Positions 14,968 to 24,625 of a stretch of DNA of 64,000 nucleotides are shown here, in pieces; the first letter of the stretch is position 1; each line of letters opens with the position of its first letter. A program made the translations under genes and the position numbers. This stretch comes from Methylobacter tundripaludum (GTDB lineage: Bacteria; Pseudomonadota; Gammaproteobacteria; Methylococcales; Methylomonadaceae): assembly GCF_002934365.1 (NCBI RefSeq), contig NZ_PTIY01000006.1, positions 1 to 64,000 on the forward strand, written 5' to 3'. Under the pieces are notes generated by a model. The model was not told the origin of the DNA. It made no database searches and saw only the letters and a program-made list of their open reading frames with translations.

Positions 14968-17535
14968 ATGCTGACTGAAGCTGAACGTTTTGAAACTTTC
15001 TCCCCCTATATTCGAAGTGTTACCCAGTGCAAGGAAATACTCCGCGACTTGAACGGAACCTGGGGGCTTATTTCTTCGATTGCAGAAATAAGCTGCCCTA
15101 AAGAAGCCGCAACGATACTGCCGGCGATGGAAGCGACAAAAAAAGGTTTTGCCGATCTTGAAGGCAAATTGAACAGCCAGCTGGTATCCGAAGAAATTAA
15201 AAAAACCTGCCTTGAGCTTGAATCCAAAGCGCAAGTATCCATCGACATTCTGGTGCGCAACCTGTACGAGCGCACCGCAGACATCGGCTTTCTGGCGACC
15301 AATGCCGATATATGCAATTTTGTACTGGATTCCGTAAACGGCGAAAGAACCGATATAGATTCGATTAACCGGCTGCTCGATGAATACTGCGCAAAATATA
15401 CCGTATACGACGACATTATCATTCTGGATGCCAAAAGCCGCATACTGACCCGGCTTGACCGCAACGCGCCGACAGGCGCGCAAAGCATTTCCGATCCGAT
15501 TATCGACCGCACCTTGCATTCGATAGAAGACTATGTCGAAACCTTCGGTAAAACCAGCCTGCGCCCCGGCGTGGACCGGGCCCTTATTTATTCAAAACGC
15601 ATCGTCGACCCGACCGACGACTCGGTGATTGGCGTTTTGTGCCTGTCGTTTCGTTTTGATAACGAGATGGAAGGCATCTTCCGCAGCCTGCAAAAAAAAG
15701 GCGATAAAGCCGTGATGCTACTGCTGAACGCCGATTCCGTGGTCATTGCCACCAGCGACTACGACCATGTGCCGATTGGCCGCGTCATCGAAGCCGTTCC
15801 TGAAGGCCGTCACTACGGCGTAACCGACTTTGCCGGACGCGAATATCTGTCGGTAACGCACAGAGGGCGCCCGTACCAGAGCTATTCCGGGCAGGAATGG
15901 TACGGCCATGCGATGATTACATTGCATTCGGCCTTCGCTCCTTCCGCGTCCGACAAGGAGATCAATGCCGAAATTCTTCGTCATGGCGACTCGCTGTCGC
16001 CCGAGCTGTCCAGCATCGTTGCGACCGCCGCCCAGGACATCAACATGTTCCTGCACCGCGTGATATGGAACGGCCAAGTCATGGCGACCAACCAGCACGG
16101 CAACCTTTTATCGCTGAAAGCGATTCTAAGACAGCTGCGTTCGATGGGCGCCCGCACGGCCCAAGCGCTTGCCGACTCCAGCAGCAAACTGCATACCACG
16201 ATGATTGCGTCCGAACTGCGCAATGCCGAGTCCATCGCGCGGCTGATGATTGATATTATGGACCGCAACCTGTACGAGCGCAGCAATGACTGCCGGTGGT
16301 GGGCGCTGACTTCGGAAATACGGCGCATCCTGTCCGAAGGCCGCCTGAGCCCGGAAGACAAGGCGAAAATCACTGATATTCTGGTCTACATCAACAAGCT
16401 TTACACGGTCTACACGCGCCTTTTTATCTACGACATCAAAGGCACTATCGTGGCCGAGTCCAATCTGCATGACGACCCGATGGACGCCCTGGGCAGGCAG
16501 GTGACCGCCTCCTACGCGCAGGAGACTTTTTCGTTGCGCTCGCCGCAGGAATACCGGGTATCGCCTTTTGAAGAATCCTGGCTGTATGAAGGCAATCCAA
16601 CCTATGTCTACAATGCCGCCATCCGTCATATTGACGACATGAACAAAATAGTCGGCGGTATCGGCATCGTTTTCGACTCCACGCCCGAATTCAAGCACAT
16701 GCTTGAAGATTGCCTGCCCGACAAACCCGGCTCTTTCGGCTTATTTGTGGAGCGCCCCAGCGGCCGGATTATCGCTTCGACCGAGGGTTCCAATTACACC
16801 AATGGCGAGGTTCTGTGGATAGACCCTGAGTTTTTTGAGCTGCAAGAAGGCACGGGCAAATCCAAAATCGTGTTTTACAACAAAAAGTACTACGCCGTCG
16901 GCTGTTACTCGTCGCGCGGATACCGCGAATTTAAAACCACAGGGGACTACCATAATGATGTAGCGGCCTTCGTGTTTATACCCATCGGCGAGAAAAGCGA
17001 AGCCACGGCTGCCGAACAACGCGTAGCCATCACTTACCCGCAAGAGCCGGTAACCGGCGAAGTTACCGACCTGGCAACGTTTTACATCGGCCAGGAGATC
17101 TACGCATTTCTTGCCTCCGAGGTACTGGAAGCCGTGGACGTTGCAATGATCAACGCCCTGCCCGGCGTAAAATCCTATATTGTCGGTAGCGTCATGTATT
17201 GCGATAACAGCCCCGACGGCATCAACGAAAAAATCCCGGTTATCGTCATTGACGGCAGGATTCTGACTAATACGCCGATTGATTCCGATCAAGCGGAAAA
17301 GACTAACGGCGCAATCATCATTGTCCGAACCCAGGTAGGCCCTATCGGTCTGTTGGTTGACGGGCTCGATGCCGTTCCCAGCTTTGAGAAATCGCAAGTC
17401 CAGCCGGTTAACGAATTACTGCGCGGCGACGGCGGCTATGTGAAATCATTGGTCAACATCCCCGAAAGCAACACAACCGGAAAAATGCTTATCGTATTGA
17501 ATCAAGACCTGATTCTTTCCTCGGTTCGCAAGTAA
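14968..17535 (+). CDS. soluble protein with two Cache-like sensor modules and a C-terminal CheW domain
   Basis: The 855-residue protein has no transmembrane segment or signal peptide. Two homologous sensor blocks are evident: RNLYERTADIGFLATNADI (near residue 100) with TVYDDIIILDAKSRILTRLD, and RNLYERSNDCRWWALTSEI (near 432) with TVYTRLFIYDIKGTIVAESN. Each is followed by Cache-type strands. Residues about 700-855 form a CheW domain (TDLATFYIGQEIYAFLASEVLEA; IIIVRTQVGPIGLLVDGLD). CheW domains dock on CheA and receptors, so this protein probably feeds a cytoplasmic ligand signal into a chemotaxis-like array. The lack of any MCP signalling hairpin or membrane anchor is unusual. It stands alone, with no che genes beside it. 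Confidence 0.82.
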   Translation: MLTEAERFETFSPYIRSVTQCKEILRDLNGTWGLISSIAEISCPKEAATILPAMEATKKGFADLEGKLNSQLVSEEIKKTCLELESKAQVSIDILVRNLYERTADIGFLATNADICNFVLDSVNGERTDIDSINRLLDEYCAKYTVYDDIIILDAKSRILTRLDRNAPTGAQSISDPIIDRTLHSIEDYVETFGKTSLRPGVDRALIYSKRIVDPTDDSVIGVLCLSFRFDNEMEGIFRSLQKKGDKAVMLLLNADSVVIATSDYDHVPIGRVIEAVPEGRHYGVTDFAGREYLSVTHRGRPYQSYSGQEWYGHAMITLHSAFAPSASDKEINAEILRHGDSLSPELSSIVATAAQDINMFLHRVIWNGQVMATNQHGNLLSLKAILRQLRSMGARTAQALADSSSKLHTTMIASELRNAESIARLMIDIMDRNLYERSNDCRWWALTSEIRRILSEGRLSPEDKAKITDILVYINKLYTVYTRLFIYDIKGTIVAESNLHDDPMDALGRQVTASYAQETFSLRSPQEYRVSPFEESWLYEGNPTYVYNAAIRHIDDMNKIVGGIGIVFDSTPEFKHMLEDCLPDKPGSFGLFVERPSGRIIASTEGSNYTNGEVLWIDPEFFELQEGTGKSKIVFYNKKYYAVGCYSSRGYREFKTTGDYHNDVAAFVFIPIGEKSEATAAEQRVAITYPQEPVTGEVTDLATFYIGQEIYAFLASEVLEAVDVAMINALPGVKSYIVGSVMYCDNSPDGINEKIPVIVIDGRILTNTPIDSDQAEKTNGAIIIVRTQVGPIGLLVDGLDAVPSFEKSQVQPVNELLRGDGGYVKSLVNIPESNTTGKMLIVLNQDLILSSVRK

Positions 17536-18048
17536 TAATTGCATCTGCCCGCGATTGGGTGGGCGTGTGAAAGCCGTTCGTACTGAGCCTGTCGAAGCAT
17601 GAGCGGCTTTCGCACGTTCCAACTTCATCTTTTAGTTGATTCGGCCTGGAGTGTACTTTAAAAGATGCAATGTCGCGCTATTACATCAACCGTTTAAATA
17701 GAAGTTTGGTTGAAAATGTCAACTCAGATTGAAGCTGAAATTAATCATTATTTACTGATGTTACGCATGGATAGTGTTTGTCGCGCTGCATGGATGGAGT
17801 GCGTAGAATACACTCAACTCGCGGCGTAGCGCGCCTTTAACCGCATTCCCGCGCAGTGCGGGGGAACGAGAAAAAACGAAGAAATTGGAGTGCAAGCTTT
17901 GCCTGCTAATGCAAGCAGAGCTTGCACTCCAGCCAATGCTCTTTCTTATATCGTTTAATTTAACGGGGCTTCCCGTTTAAGGCGGGACATATAAAAGGCT
18001 TAACCTCAGGCTGTCCCGGCTTAAGTTGATAGCCCTTACGGTATTGGC
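17536..18048. other. repeat-rich intergenic region
   Basis: The 513 bases contain (i) a palindrome at 17565-17615 (GTGTGAAAGCCG/CGGCTTTCGCAC) that encloses a REP-like core TTCGTACTGAGCCTGTCGAAG and may end the upstream transcript; (ii) a 37-codon frame at 17716-17829 (MSTQIEAEINHYLLMLRMDS...) with no clear ribosome site and no recognised family; and (iii) a 12-bp-arm palindrome at 17887-17930 (GGAGTGCAAGCT/AGCTTGCACTCC). No confident gene is present. Confidence 0.55.
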
Positions 18049-18741
18049 TTAAGGGTTTCGTCGCTCTAACTCTGTCTTGGCAACTTTATCGCGCAAGTAA
18101 ACCGGCATGGCCTGTTCGACGACAACGGCCAAGCCCTGCTCGAAACCTCGCGCGCCTAAACGGGCAATCGCTCCGGCTCTGGGCAGCAGTTCGGCTTGAT
18201 AGCGACTGACGCGCCCTGGCAAGCGGGCCGTCAATTCCTGGCTGTAAACGCCCCAGCCTGAACCGATGCCTACGCCGGTCAGATCGGGGAACTCAACCGC
18301 ATCGGCCGGAGTCACCGCTTCGTCACCGATCAGTTCGGCATAGCCCTGTGCATCGCGCCGGTAAACGCCCCAGAATATCTCATCCATCCGCGCGTCCATC
18401 GCGACAAAGGCGACGTTATCATCATTGTGATCGAAAAAATCCTGGGCGATAGCCGCCAGCGTGGACACGGGCACGACCGGCAAGTCCGCGCCCAACGCGA
18501 TACCCTGGATCACGCCGGTGGCGATACGCACGCCGGTAAACGAGCCGGGGCCGCGGCTGAACGCCAACGCATCGAGCTGTTGCGGCTTTAAGCCCGCGTC
18601 TGCCATTAATGAATCGATCATCGGCAAAATCAGCTTGGTGTGTTCCTTGGGCGCCAACTCAAAGCGTTCCACCACTTCGCCGTCGATAAACAGCGCTGCC
18701 GAACAGGCTTCGGTCGATGTTTCTACTGCCAATAATTTCAT
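18049..18741 (-). CDS. tsaB: tRNA threonylcarbamoyladenosine biosynthesis protein TsaB
   Basis: The 230-residue partner of TsaD, required for the t6A37 modification of ANN-decoding tRNAs. The ASKHA-fold start MKLLAVETSTEACSAAL, KEHTKLILPMIDSLM and the SRGPGSFTGVRIATGVIQGIA stretch are diagnostic. Length and start match the family. A repeat element separates it from the yoaA-type helicase upstream, a neighbour pairing (helicase-tsaB) also seen in other gammaproteobacteria. Confidence 0.95.
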   Translation of the reverse strand: MKLLAVETSTEACSAALFIDGEVVERFELAPKEHTKLILPMIDSLMADAGLKPQQLDALAFSRGPGSFTGVRIATGVIQGIALGADLPVVPVSTLAAIAQDFFDHNDDNVAFVAMDARMDEIFWGVYRRDAQGYAELIGDEAVTPADAVEFPDLTGVGIGSGWGVYSQELTARLPGRVSRYQAELLPRAGAIARLGARGFEQGLAVVVEQAMPVYLRDKVAKTELERRNP

Positions 18742-18761
18742 TATTCGGTCTCTGTGATAAT

Positions 18762-18870
18762 TAAGGAATGTGCGTGAATAACTTTTTAAACCATGAAGAG
18801 CATGAAGAATTTAAGTCTTCATGTCCTTCATGCTCTTCATGGTAATTGATTAAATTTATGCCTGTTCCTG
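18762..18870. repeat. MITE-like palindromic element, copy A (ACCATGAAG family)
   Basis: The core ACCATGAAGAGCATGAAG is opposed to CTTCATGCTCTTCATGGT, a near-perfect palindrome. The outer ends TAAGGAATGTGCGTGAATAA and TTAAATTTATGCCTGTTCCT are imperfect inverted repeats of the same type as the ends of copies B (37271-37391) and C (59110-59256). Confidence 0.7.
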
Positions 18871-18882
18871 CAAAATCAATAT

Positions 18883-18935
18883 GTAGGGCGTGCCGTGCGC
18901 GCCTTAGATCTCAAGGCGCGCACGGCACGCTCTAC
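18883..18935. repeat. long near-perfect palindrome at the yoaA 3' end
   Basis: GTAGGGCGTGCCGTGCGCGCC is opposed to GGCGCGCACGGCACGCTCTAC across the centre TTAGATCTCAA. The right arm overlaps the stop codon of the helicase gene (18932-18934), so it probably serves as a terminator for that gene. Its GTAG ends resemble other dispersed repeats in this genome. Confidence 0.65.
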
Positions 18936-20863
18936 TGCTCTTCGTCCTGAAAAAACGCCCGCACATCTTCTATATCGCGGGTGCGCTTCATCGCCGGTAC
19001 GCTGTCTAAAAATATCTGGCCGTATGATTTCTTTAACAACCTGGGATCGCAGACCATCAATACGCCCCTGTCGGTCACGTCGCGGATCAAACGCCCTATG
19101 CCCTGCCTCAACGCTATCACGGCGGTGGGCAGTTGGTATTCGAAAAACGAGTTCCGGCCCTGTTTGACCATTGCATCCAATCGCGCTTTCAATACCGGGT
19201 CGCCGGGCGATGCGAACGGCAGCTTGTCGATAATGACGCAGGATAAGGCTTCGCCCCGGACATCCACGCCCTCCCAAAAACTCGAGGTGCCGAGCAACAC
19301 GGCATTGCCCGCGTCTTTAAACTGGTCCAACAGCAAGGCCTTGGGGCGGCTGCCTTGAATCAGCAACGGAAAATCGATTTTCTTCTCCAGCAATTCTGCG
19401 GCCTGTTTTAGTGCGCGGTGGCTGGTAAACAGGAAAAACGCCCGGCCCTTGCTGGCCTCCAACACCGGCACCGCAAACTCGATGATCAGCGGGATGAATT
19501 CGGGATCATTGGGCTGCGGCAAGCCTTTCGGATGATAAAACAGCGATTGGTGGGCGTAATCGAAAGGGCTGCCCCAACTTGCGCTGGCCGCATTGCTCAG
19601 CCCCAGGTTATTGGCGAAATGATCGAACCTGTTCGCCACGCTTAAGGTCGCCGAGGTAAATATCCACGCCGCCTGATGTTGTTGCATAAAGGAACGGAAT
19701 TCCGCCGCAATATCCAGCGGCGTCCGGCTCAAGGTGAAGGTGTTTTTATAGGTTTCATACCAGCGTATCCATTTGCCGCTGTTGTCTTCCAGGATAATCT
19801 TTAGCTGCTGCACCAGTTCGTCGGCGCGCTTGAAACACGAATCCAGGCCCTTGGATTTGACCGACGCCAGTTCCAGCTGGTCGGACAGGCGCTGCAACTG
19901 GTCTTTAACCGCCGTCAACGCACCAGCTATTTTCGGATTATTCTCGATGTCCTGCCAGTCGCCGCGTTTAAGCTCGATGCCGAACGCCAGCCGCATGTCT
20001 TTAACTTCATGCTCCATGTCTTCGCAGGCGGTGCGCAACGCGGGCATGTCGGTCGCGTCCTTGAAATATTCCATCAACGCGTCTTTGGTCAGATCGTTCA
20101 GCTGCTTGGCGCTGACGGTAATGCCCAGAAAATTGGACGCGGTATCGGCCAGCTGGTGCGCTTCGTCGATGATGACCACCTCGGCGTCGGGCAACAACTC
20201 GCCGAAACCGCTGTCGCGTATCGACCAGTCTGCGCACAGCAAATGATGATTAACCACCAGGATCTCGCTTTCCTGCGCTTTTTTTCTGGCCTTGACCAGA
20301 AAACAATCGGCGTAATCAGGGCAGTCTTGGCCCAGACAATTATCCAGTGATGAAGTCGCCTGATACCAGACCGGGTCGGCCTCGGTCACCTCGGACATTT
20401 CCGAGGTATCGCCGGTTTTGGTGCGCTTCGACCAGGAGCTTATTTTTGCCAGAGCGGCGGCATCTTCCTTGCTGAAACCCAGCGTGGAAGTCAGTGCGTT
20501 TTTCAGCCGGTAGGTGCATAAATAATTGCTGCGGCCTTTTAGCAGCGCGGCGATAAACGGCGTCTTCATCGCCTTGCGGATCACCGGCAAATCCTTGTTG
20601 AACAGCTGATCCTGAAGGTTTTTGGTGCCGGTCGAGATGATGACTTTTTTGCCGGATAAAATCGCGGGTACCAAATAGGCGAAGGTTTTGCCGGTTCCGG
20701 TTCCGGCTTCGGCGATTAAATGCTGGTTTGCGTCAATCGCATGGGCAATGGCCTCGGCCATTTCAATCTGGGCCGCCCGCGGCTGATAGCCTGGGATGAC
20801 TTCGGCCAAGCCGCCGTCACTGCTGAAAAAATGTTTCGTGTCTGTCAATTGAGTCTCTTGCAC
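18932..20863 (-). CDS. yoaA: ATP-dependent helicase of the DinG/YoaA family
   Basis: The 643-residue superfamily 2, XPD-like 5'-3' DNA helicase is of YoaA length. Motifs: Walker A EAGTGTGKTFAYLVP, four Fe-S cysteines (YLCTYRL; CLGQDC; YADC), DEAH box VVIIDEAHQLADTA, motif III-like FTSATLS, and GIGRLIRD near the C-terminus. YoaA works with the Pol III chi subunit in repair of stalled forks. The start MQETQLTDTKHFFSSDGGLAE matches the family. The gene is followed by the palindrome overlapping its stop, and tsaB lies downstream. Confidence 0.93.
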   Translation of the reverse strand: MQETQLTDTKHFFSSDGGLAEVIPGYQPRAAQIEMAEAIAHAIDANQHLIAEAGTGTGKTFAYLVPAILSGKKVIISTGTKNLQDQLFNKDLPVIRKAMKTPFIAALLKGRSNYLCTYRLKNALTSTLGFSKEDAAALAKISSWSKRTKTGDTSEMSEVTEADPVWYQATSSLDNCLGQDCPDYADCFLVKARKKAQESEILVVNHHLLCADWSIRDSGFGELLPDAEVVIIDEAHQLADTASNFLGITVSAKQLNDLTKDALMEYFKDATDMPALRTACEDMEHEVKDMRLAFGIELKRGDWQDIENNPKIAGALTAVKDQLQRLSDQLELASVKSKGLDSCFKRADELVQQLKIILEDNSGKWIRWYETYKNTFTLSRTPLDIAAEFRSFMQQHQAAWIFTSATLSVANRFDHFANNLGLSNAASASWGSPFDYAHQSLFYHPKGLPQPNDPEFIPLIIEFAVPVLEASKGRAFFLFTSHRALKQAAELLEKKIDFPLLIQGSRPKALLLDQFKDAGNAVLLGTSSFWEGVDVRGEALSCVIIDKLPFASPGDPVLKARLDAMVKQGRNSFFEYQLPTAVIALRQGIGRLIRDVTDRGVLMVCDPRLLKKSYGQIFLDSVPAMKRTRDIEDVRAFFQDEEQ

Positions 20864-20934
20864 TGTGTTTATTGGCTATTTTAAATTTAATTATCAAGTG
20901 CGGTTCATTTTTTTACGATAAATTAAAAACCATC

Positions 20935-20987
20935 ACCACGAAGACACGAAGGACGCGAAGCTTTATTTATTCGTGCCGTTCGTGTCC
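20935..20987. repeat. palindromic repeat (ACCACGAAGACACGAAGG family)
   Basis: ACCACGAAGACACGAAGGACGCGAAG is loosely opposed by TTCGTGCCGTTCGTGTC. Related sequences are at 48013-48100 and a half-copy is at about 37252-37267. The rest of the gap of about 317 bases (20864-21180) holds only the GAGGAAGG ribosome site of the multicopper oxidase. Confidence 0.5.
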
Positions 20988-21180
20988 CGGCAACCGCTCC
21001 CGGCCGCATAAACCGCCTGTTTATCAGTGCCTGCCTCGTTCTCGATTTGACTCCAATACCGTCCAATTTACAACGCCATTGACTAATTATTGCTTGTGTA
21101 GTCTCATCACACTACGGAGGCCGTGATACAAAATCGCATGCCCCAATTACTAAAATAATAATTAAACCGAGGAAGGCCAC

Positions 21181-22806
21181 ATGAAAACGACGACGAATTG
21201 CAACCGCAGAAAATTTTTAAAATATGCCGCAATCGGTATCGCCGGAGCGGTCACTTACCCGAGCTGGACGCAAGCGGCCGGCAAATTTACCCGAGTCAAT
21301 ACGCCGTCTGACGATTTTCTTCCCGACGTTGAAATTGAATTGACCATGAACACGGCCGATGTAGCCATTTTAAACGGTGAAAAAACCCGCGTCTGGAAAG
21401 TCACCGGCAAGGTCATAACAGGCGATTCAAACATTCTTGATAATAATGAAGGCACCTATCTGGCCCCTACCCTGCGCTTTAAAAAAGGCCAGAAAGTCAG
21501 GATGATCCTTAATAATGATTTACCGGCGCAATCGATTCTGCACTGGCACGGCCTGCATGTGCCCGCCAACATGGACGGCAACCCGATGTACGCGATCAAT
21601 CGCGGCGAAACCTATATCTATGAATTCGAGATACTCAACCGGGCGGGCACTTATTTTTATCACGCCCACACCCACGGCGTAACGGCCCGGCAGGTCTATT
21701 CCGGCTTGGCTGGCCTGTTACTCGTCAGCGATGACCAGGAACACGCGCTGCATTTGCCGAGCGGCGACCACGACGTGCCGCTGGTGATTCAGGACCGCAG
21801 TTTTGACGGCCAAAATCAGCTGGTTTATTCGGCTAACATGATGCAACGCATGCAGGGCTTTTTGGGCGACCGGATCCTGGTCAACGGCCGGCCTGATTTC
21901 GTGTTGCCGGTGGCGACGCGCGCCTATCGGCTCCGGCTGGTCAACGGCTCTAATTCCCGCATCTACAAACTCGCCTGGGATGACGGCACGCCTATGACCG
22001 TGATTGGCGTTGACGGCGGTTTGCTGGAAAAGCCCGAACAACAGCCTTATGTGATGATGGCGCCGGGACAGCGGCGGGAGTTATGGGTGGACTTTAGTGG
22101 ACGGGCGGTAGGCGCCGAGCTGACCTTGCGCAGCCTCCAGTTCGACATCGACATGCACGGCGGCATGATGGGCAGGCGCGGGGGCATGATGGGGCACGGT
22201 ATGATGGGACACAGGCGCGGCATGATGGGCGGCATGATGTCGGTCAGCACCCTGCCTTCAGGATCGGACTACCCGATCTTAAAAATCCGGGTCGCCAAAA
22301 AGGAGCAAGGCGACAACACCTTGCCGAAGGCGCTGACCCCGATCACCGAACTGCAAACCAAGAACGCGGCCAATGCGGGCAAGCCGAAAACCATCGCCTT
22401 ATCGATGGCGCACATGTCGGCCCTGCTTAACGGCCGCTCTTATAAAATGGACGACGTTCAACCGGATGAAATTATCCCTGTCAACAGCCTGCAATTAATC
22501 GAGTTCGATAACGGTTTTGATGGCGGCATGCACGGCATGATGATGGATATGCCGCATCCGATGCATTTGCATGGCGAACAGTTCCAGATCGTCAAGCGGG
22601 AAGTGAGTGCGCATGTGACCGATAACTACGCCACCGTTTCAGCAGGGCTTATAGATAGCGGCTGGCAGGATACGGTTCTGGTGATGCCGGGCGAGAAAGT
22701 CACGATATTAAAACCGTTTAACGACTTTAAAGGCCTGTTCATGTACCACTGCCATAACCTGGAACACGAGGATATGGGCATGATGCGGGATTTCCTGATC
22801 AAATAA
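21181..22806 (+). CDS. multicopper oxidase (CueO/CopA-like) with Tat signal and Met-rich insert
   Basis: The 541-residue exported oxidase begins with a twin-arginine signal (NRRKFLKYAAIGIAGAV). All four copper-ligand motifs are present: HWHGLH, FYHAHTHG, HPMHLHGEQF and YHCHNLEHEDMGMM. Near residues 320-355 lies a Met/His/Gly-rich segment (MHGGMMGRRGGMMGHGMM and following) like the substrate copper-binding loop of CueO and PcoA, pointing to Cu(I) oxidation and copper tolerance. Copper handling would suit a methanotroph, but no copper regulator is adjacent. A GAGGAAGG ribosome site precedes the ATG. The gene is monocistronic. Confidence 0.92.
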   Translation: MKTTTNCNRRKFLKYAAIGIAGAVTYPSWTQAAGKFTRVNTPSDDFLPDVEIELTMNTADVAILNGEKTRVWKVTGKVITGDSNILDNNEGTYLAPTLRFKKGQKVRMILNNDLPAQSILHWHGLHVPANMDGNPMYAINRGETYIYEFEILNRAGTYFYHAHTHGVTARQVYSGLAGLLLVSDDQEHALHLPSGDHDVPLVIQDRSFDGQNQLVYSANMMQRMQGFLGDRILVNGRPDFVLPVATRAYRLRLVNGSNSRIYKLAWDDGTPMTVIGVDGGLLEKPEQQPYVMMAPGQRRELWVDFSGRAVGAELTLRSLQFDIDMHGGMMGRRGGMMGHGMMGHRRGMMGGMMSVSTLPSGSDYPILKIRVAKKEQGDNTLPKALTPITELQTKNAANAGKPKTIALSMAHMSALLNGRSYKMDDVQPDEIIPVNSLQLIEFDNGFDGGMHGMMMDMPHPMHLHGEQFQIVKREVSAHVTDNYATVSAGLIDSGWQDTVLVMPGEKVTILKPFNDFKGLFMYHCHNLEHEDMGMMRDFLIK

Positions 22807-22835
22807 GCTCAAATGCGCTATGGATGGCGCGTTTT

Positions 22836-24392
22836 CTACGCAGTGACCAGCGAACGCAGTTGGGCGTCTTCAATCAGGATGTGTTTCACCAGCCAGTCGC
22901 GCAAATAAGTCAATACATCAAATTGCGCGACCAGCGGATTCGCGTGCAGCTCTTCGTAAAACTCGCAAATTTTCGCCTCGAACGCGTGATGCTGATGTTC
23001 CTGGCGATTAAGGCCCTCATAGCCGTAATGCGTCATCATCAATTCCTCGGCGCGAAAATGCACTTTGGCATAAGCATCCAGTGCCTTGACCAGGCGCGCC
23101 ACTTCGCGGGCTCCGAGCTTATTGCTGACCACCTCGTACAAATCGTTGATCAGGTCAAACAGGTAGCGGTGATGTTCGTCGATGACATCAATACCGACAC
23201 TGAGGCTTTCATTCCATGGCGCCCACGCGTTTTCTCTCGGTTCGACCGGTGGGAGCATCAATACGTGTTTGGGATCGATGATGTCATCGCGGTACAGCTC
23301 GCGCACCCGTAAAATTTCCGGCATGGCAAGCTTAAAGGCATCGACGATTGCAGGATCAAAATGCTTTCCCGATTCGGAAATAATCCAGGCGGCCGCATCC
23401 TCCACGGTCCACGCTTTTTTGTAAGGCCGTTTTGAGGTCAACGCATCGAATACATCGGCCACCGAACAAATCCGGGCCAAAATCGGAATCTGCTCGCCAG
23501 CCAAACCTTGCGGGTATCCGGTTCCATCCCAACGCTCATGATGCGAACCGGCAATATCCCGCGCAGCGGCAATCAATGCGTCATTACCCATCAAGATGGA
23601 AACGCCGATATTGGTGTGCGTTTTCATGATTTCAAATTCATCATCCGTCAGCTTGCCGGGTTTTAGCAATACCGCATCGGCAATGCCGATTTTTCCCACA
23701 TCGTGCATCGGCGCCGCAACATAGAGCAACTCCCGCTGATCCGCCGGCAGCCCCATCGCTTTCGCAATCGCCTGGGCAAAGTTGGTCATGCGCATGATGT
23801 GCCAACCGGTCTCGTTGTCGCGATACTCGGACGCCACCCCCAAGTTGCGGATTGCATCCGCACGCGCTTCCTCCAGTTCCAGCTCCCGAATACGGAGTGT
23901 TTCATTGGTCAGGGCGCGATGAATCAAACTGGAAAGGACATACGCCAATTCATTCATGAAATCGAGATGGGAGGGAGACGACTGATAATCGAGCGGAACA
24001 AACATCGTGGTGTAACCGATTCCCTGGCCGTCAATACAAAGCGGCAACAGAAATAATCGCTGTTGCAACGCCTGTTCATCACCAACGCCGGGGTGGAACG
24101 AAACCGTTTCAACCAGGCAGCCCGGCGCAATAACGGCGGATGCAAACACCCCGAAATCCCAGCGCAGCTGCGATTTCCATAAGGGCTCCATGCCGAATTG
24201 CGCGACTTGAAAGTAGCGGCCCCGCGGATTAAGCAGCACCATCGCGCCACGCGGTTCTAACGGCAGATCGTGATAGTCGCGCAATATTACAAACAAGCGC
24301 TCAAGCAATACATCCAAATCCGATGAAGTGGCGCTGCTGACGGTTAACTCAAACACCCGTTTTCTGATGGACTGCAATGCTTCTTCGTTCAT
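22836..24392 (-). CDS. GAF-like/HD-GYP phosphodiesterase with C-terminal hemerythrin domain
   Basis: The 518-residue protein has an N-terminal GAF-like sensor (1-175), an HD-GYP c-di-GMP phosphodiesterase domain (about 180-360) and a bacteriohemerythrin domain (about 375-515). The HD-GYP core is intact: APMHDVGKIG, the metal-site HH, HHERWDGTGYPQGL, and ADVFDALTSKRPYK. The hemerythrin helices carry WNESLSVGIDVIDEHHRYLF, HFRAEELMM, HQHHAFE and HILIEDAQ, matching the di-iron ligand pattern. This suggests oxygen- or redox-controlled breakdown of c-di-GMP in the cytoplasm. It is a single gene, convergent with the multicopper oxidase and divergent from the pqi operon. Confidence 0.92.
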   Translation of the reverse strand: MNEEALQSIRKRVFELTVSSATSSDLDVLLERLFVILRDYHDLPLEPRGAMVLLNPRGRYFQVAQFGMEPLWKSQLRWDFGVFASAVIAPGCLVETVSFHPGVGDEQALQQRLFLLPLCIDGQGIGYTTMFVPLDYQSSPSHLDFMNELAYVLSSLIHRALTNETLRIRELELEEARADAIRNLGVASEYRDNETGWHIMRMTNFAQAIAKAMGLPADQRELLYVAAPMHDVGKIGIADAVLLKPGKLTDDEFEIMKTHTNIGVSILMGNDALIAAARDIAGSHHERWDGTGYPQGLAGEQIPILARICSVADVFDALTSKRPYKKAWTVEDAAAWIISESGKHFDPAIVDAFKLAMPEILRVRELYRDDIIDPKHVLMLPPVEPRENAWAPWNESLSVGIDVIDEHHRYLFDLINDLYEVVSNKLGAREVARLVKALDAYAKVHFRAEELMMTHYGYEGLNRQEHQHHAFEAKICEFYEELHANPLVAQFDVLTYLRDWLVKHILIEDAQLRSLVTA

Positions 24393-24625
24393 AATAAGTC
24401 CTGACGATGATAAAAGAGGGCCGTAGGTGATAACATGAGTACTTTATGCACTGGCGAATCAATAAATATTACGGCCCCAAAACTTATACTAATTTATCAT
24501 CGTAAACTTAATTTTTTTACAAACCAAGAAATATCTGCCTTTACTCCCGCCGCTTTAGTCAAAATGACAACAGGCGGGCTGACGGGGATAATAGCCACCA
24601 CGCCCTGATTATTTAACCGCTCGAC

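Noticed and set aside
17716-17829. 37-codon ORF in the repeat-rich gap upstream of tsaB
   Set aside because: No ribosome site and no recognisable homology; kept only as a note in the intergenic entry.
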